DNA of 21,026 nt from Clostridia bacterium (GTDB lineage: Bacteria > Bacillota_A > Clostridia > Christensenellales > Aristaeellaceae), in NCBI GenBank assembly GCA_017398245.1, contig JAFQGN010000048.1, positions 1 to 21,026 of the forward strand, written 5' to 3'. Positions 20,671 to 21,026 of this stretch are shown piece after piece. Under the pieces are notes generated by a model, which was given only the letters and a program-made list of their open reading frames with translations, did no database searches and was not told where the DNA came from. Both the position numbers and the translations under genes were made by a program. Position 1 is the stretch's first letter. Every line of letters begins with the position of its first letter.

Positions 20671-21026
20671 ATGCCCTTTGTACAGGAGGAACTGGTTGGA
20701 CTTTTGCTCAAAAGGCCGCGGGCCGAGGACGAAGATTTTATCTGCAGGCAAGCGCAGATTTCCAAGGAAGAGCTGCAGGCTGTTCTTCCGGAAGCGCTGC
20801 GCACGGCGACGGTCGTTCGGACGCGCAAAGGCCGATATTCTACGCCGCAGCAGTTGGGGCTGATCGTTTGCCGGGTTACGGCGGGCGGGTCGCTTTTGTT
20901 CGGCAGACCGCTGGATGAAGAACTCCGGCATGCTCTGCGCGGAGATATCCGCCTGGATATGCCTACGGAAAGCGCGTGGCCGGACGATACTGTTCTCGTA
21001 CGCCTGACGGACAGCGGAGAAAAGCC
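20671..21026 (+). CDS. rnr: Ribonuclease R, 5' part
   Basis: The frame stays open to the window edge, giving 118 residues of an otherwise unseen protein. It begins with a helical winged-helix-like part (about residues 1-55: VQEELVGLLLKRPRAEDEDF, ISKEELQAVL), followed by a cold-shock OB-type region with KGRYSTPQQLGLIVCRVTAGGSLLFG and MPTESAWPDDTVLVRL, equivalent to the GDxVxVR end motif of RNase R/VacB proteins. RNase R is a 3'-5' exoribonuclease that degrades structured RNA; the catalytic domain lies beyond the window. Position directly after secG supports the call. The ATG at 20671 follows AAGGAGGAGG at 5 nt. Confidence 0.8.
   Translation, partial: MPFVQEELVGLLLKRPRAEDEDFICRQAQISKEELQAVLPEALRTATVVRTRKGRYSTPQQLGLIVCRVTAGGSLLFGRPLDEELRHALRGDIRLDMPTESAWPDDTVLVRLTDSGEK

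Overview
The window looks like a GC-rich chromosomal segment of an anaerobic Bacillota of class Clostridia. The evidence is a spoIIIA sporulation cluster, the Asp23/AmaP/DUF2273 module, the conserved nusB-folD-xseAB-ispA-dxs-nadK-argR-recN block, LonB and a secG-rnr pair, with strong Shine-Dalgarno sequences and many GTG/TTG starts. A Christensenellales-like lineage would fit, but that is a guess; no rRNA or marker in the window settles it. No mobile element, CRISPR array or rRNA is visible.

Layout. 1-240: a tRNA-Thr(GGT) on the minus strand with its own promoter and terminator. 240-636: about 400 bp of lower-GC DNA with hairpins and no convincing gene. 637-1380: a single-gene unit for a zinc-dependent phospholipase C-like protein, sharing a bidirectional terminator with the convergent DUF3842 gene. 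1379-2724 (minus): DUF3842 and a hydroxypyruvate-isomerase-like TIM-barrel gene with a strong promoter and an upstream direct repeat. From 3058 onward every gene is on the plus strand. 3058-5805: spoIIIAC-AD-AE-AF-AG-AH, with no spoIIIAA or spoIIIAB in front, an AF reduced to its membrane part, and an AG without the usual long insertion. 6031-7880: asp23, amaP and a DUF2273 gene under a clear sigma-A promoter, ending at a hairpin. 8078-14945: nusB, a TsaD-like paralog, folD, xseA, xseB, ispA, a divergent-PAP2 gene and dxs, packed with overlaps or gaps below 20 nt. 15090-18259: nadK, argR, recN and a terminator. 18315-20024: lonB. 20082-20596: secG with a sigma-A promoter, a 17-bp palindrome at the predicted transcription start, and a terminator. 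20671-end: the first 118 codons of an RNase R gene behind a structured leader.

How the genes fit together. The central block combines cell-envelope and isoprenoid functions (IspA and Dxs; Asp23/AmaP), one-carbon metabolism (FolD), DNA repair (XseA/B, RecN), transcription control (NusB, ArgR), NAD(P) supply (NadK), and secretion and RNA or protein turnover (SecG, RNase R, LonB). Compared with the order common in Clostridia, accB/accC, tlyA, spoIVB and spo0A are absent from their usual places, as are spoIIIAA and spoIIIAB.

The most unusual feature is the stripped-down SpoIIIA cluster. Its open frames are intact, but it lacks the ATPase, SpoIIIAB, the soluble part of SpoIIIAF and the beta-rich insertion of SpoIIIAG. 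That suggests either a minimal or repurposed trans-envelope complex, or an early stage in loss of sporulation.
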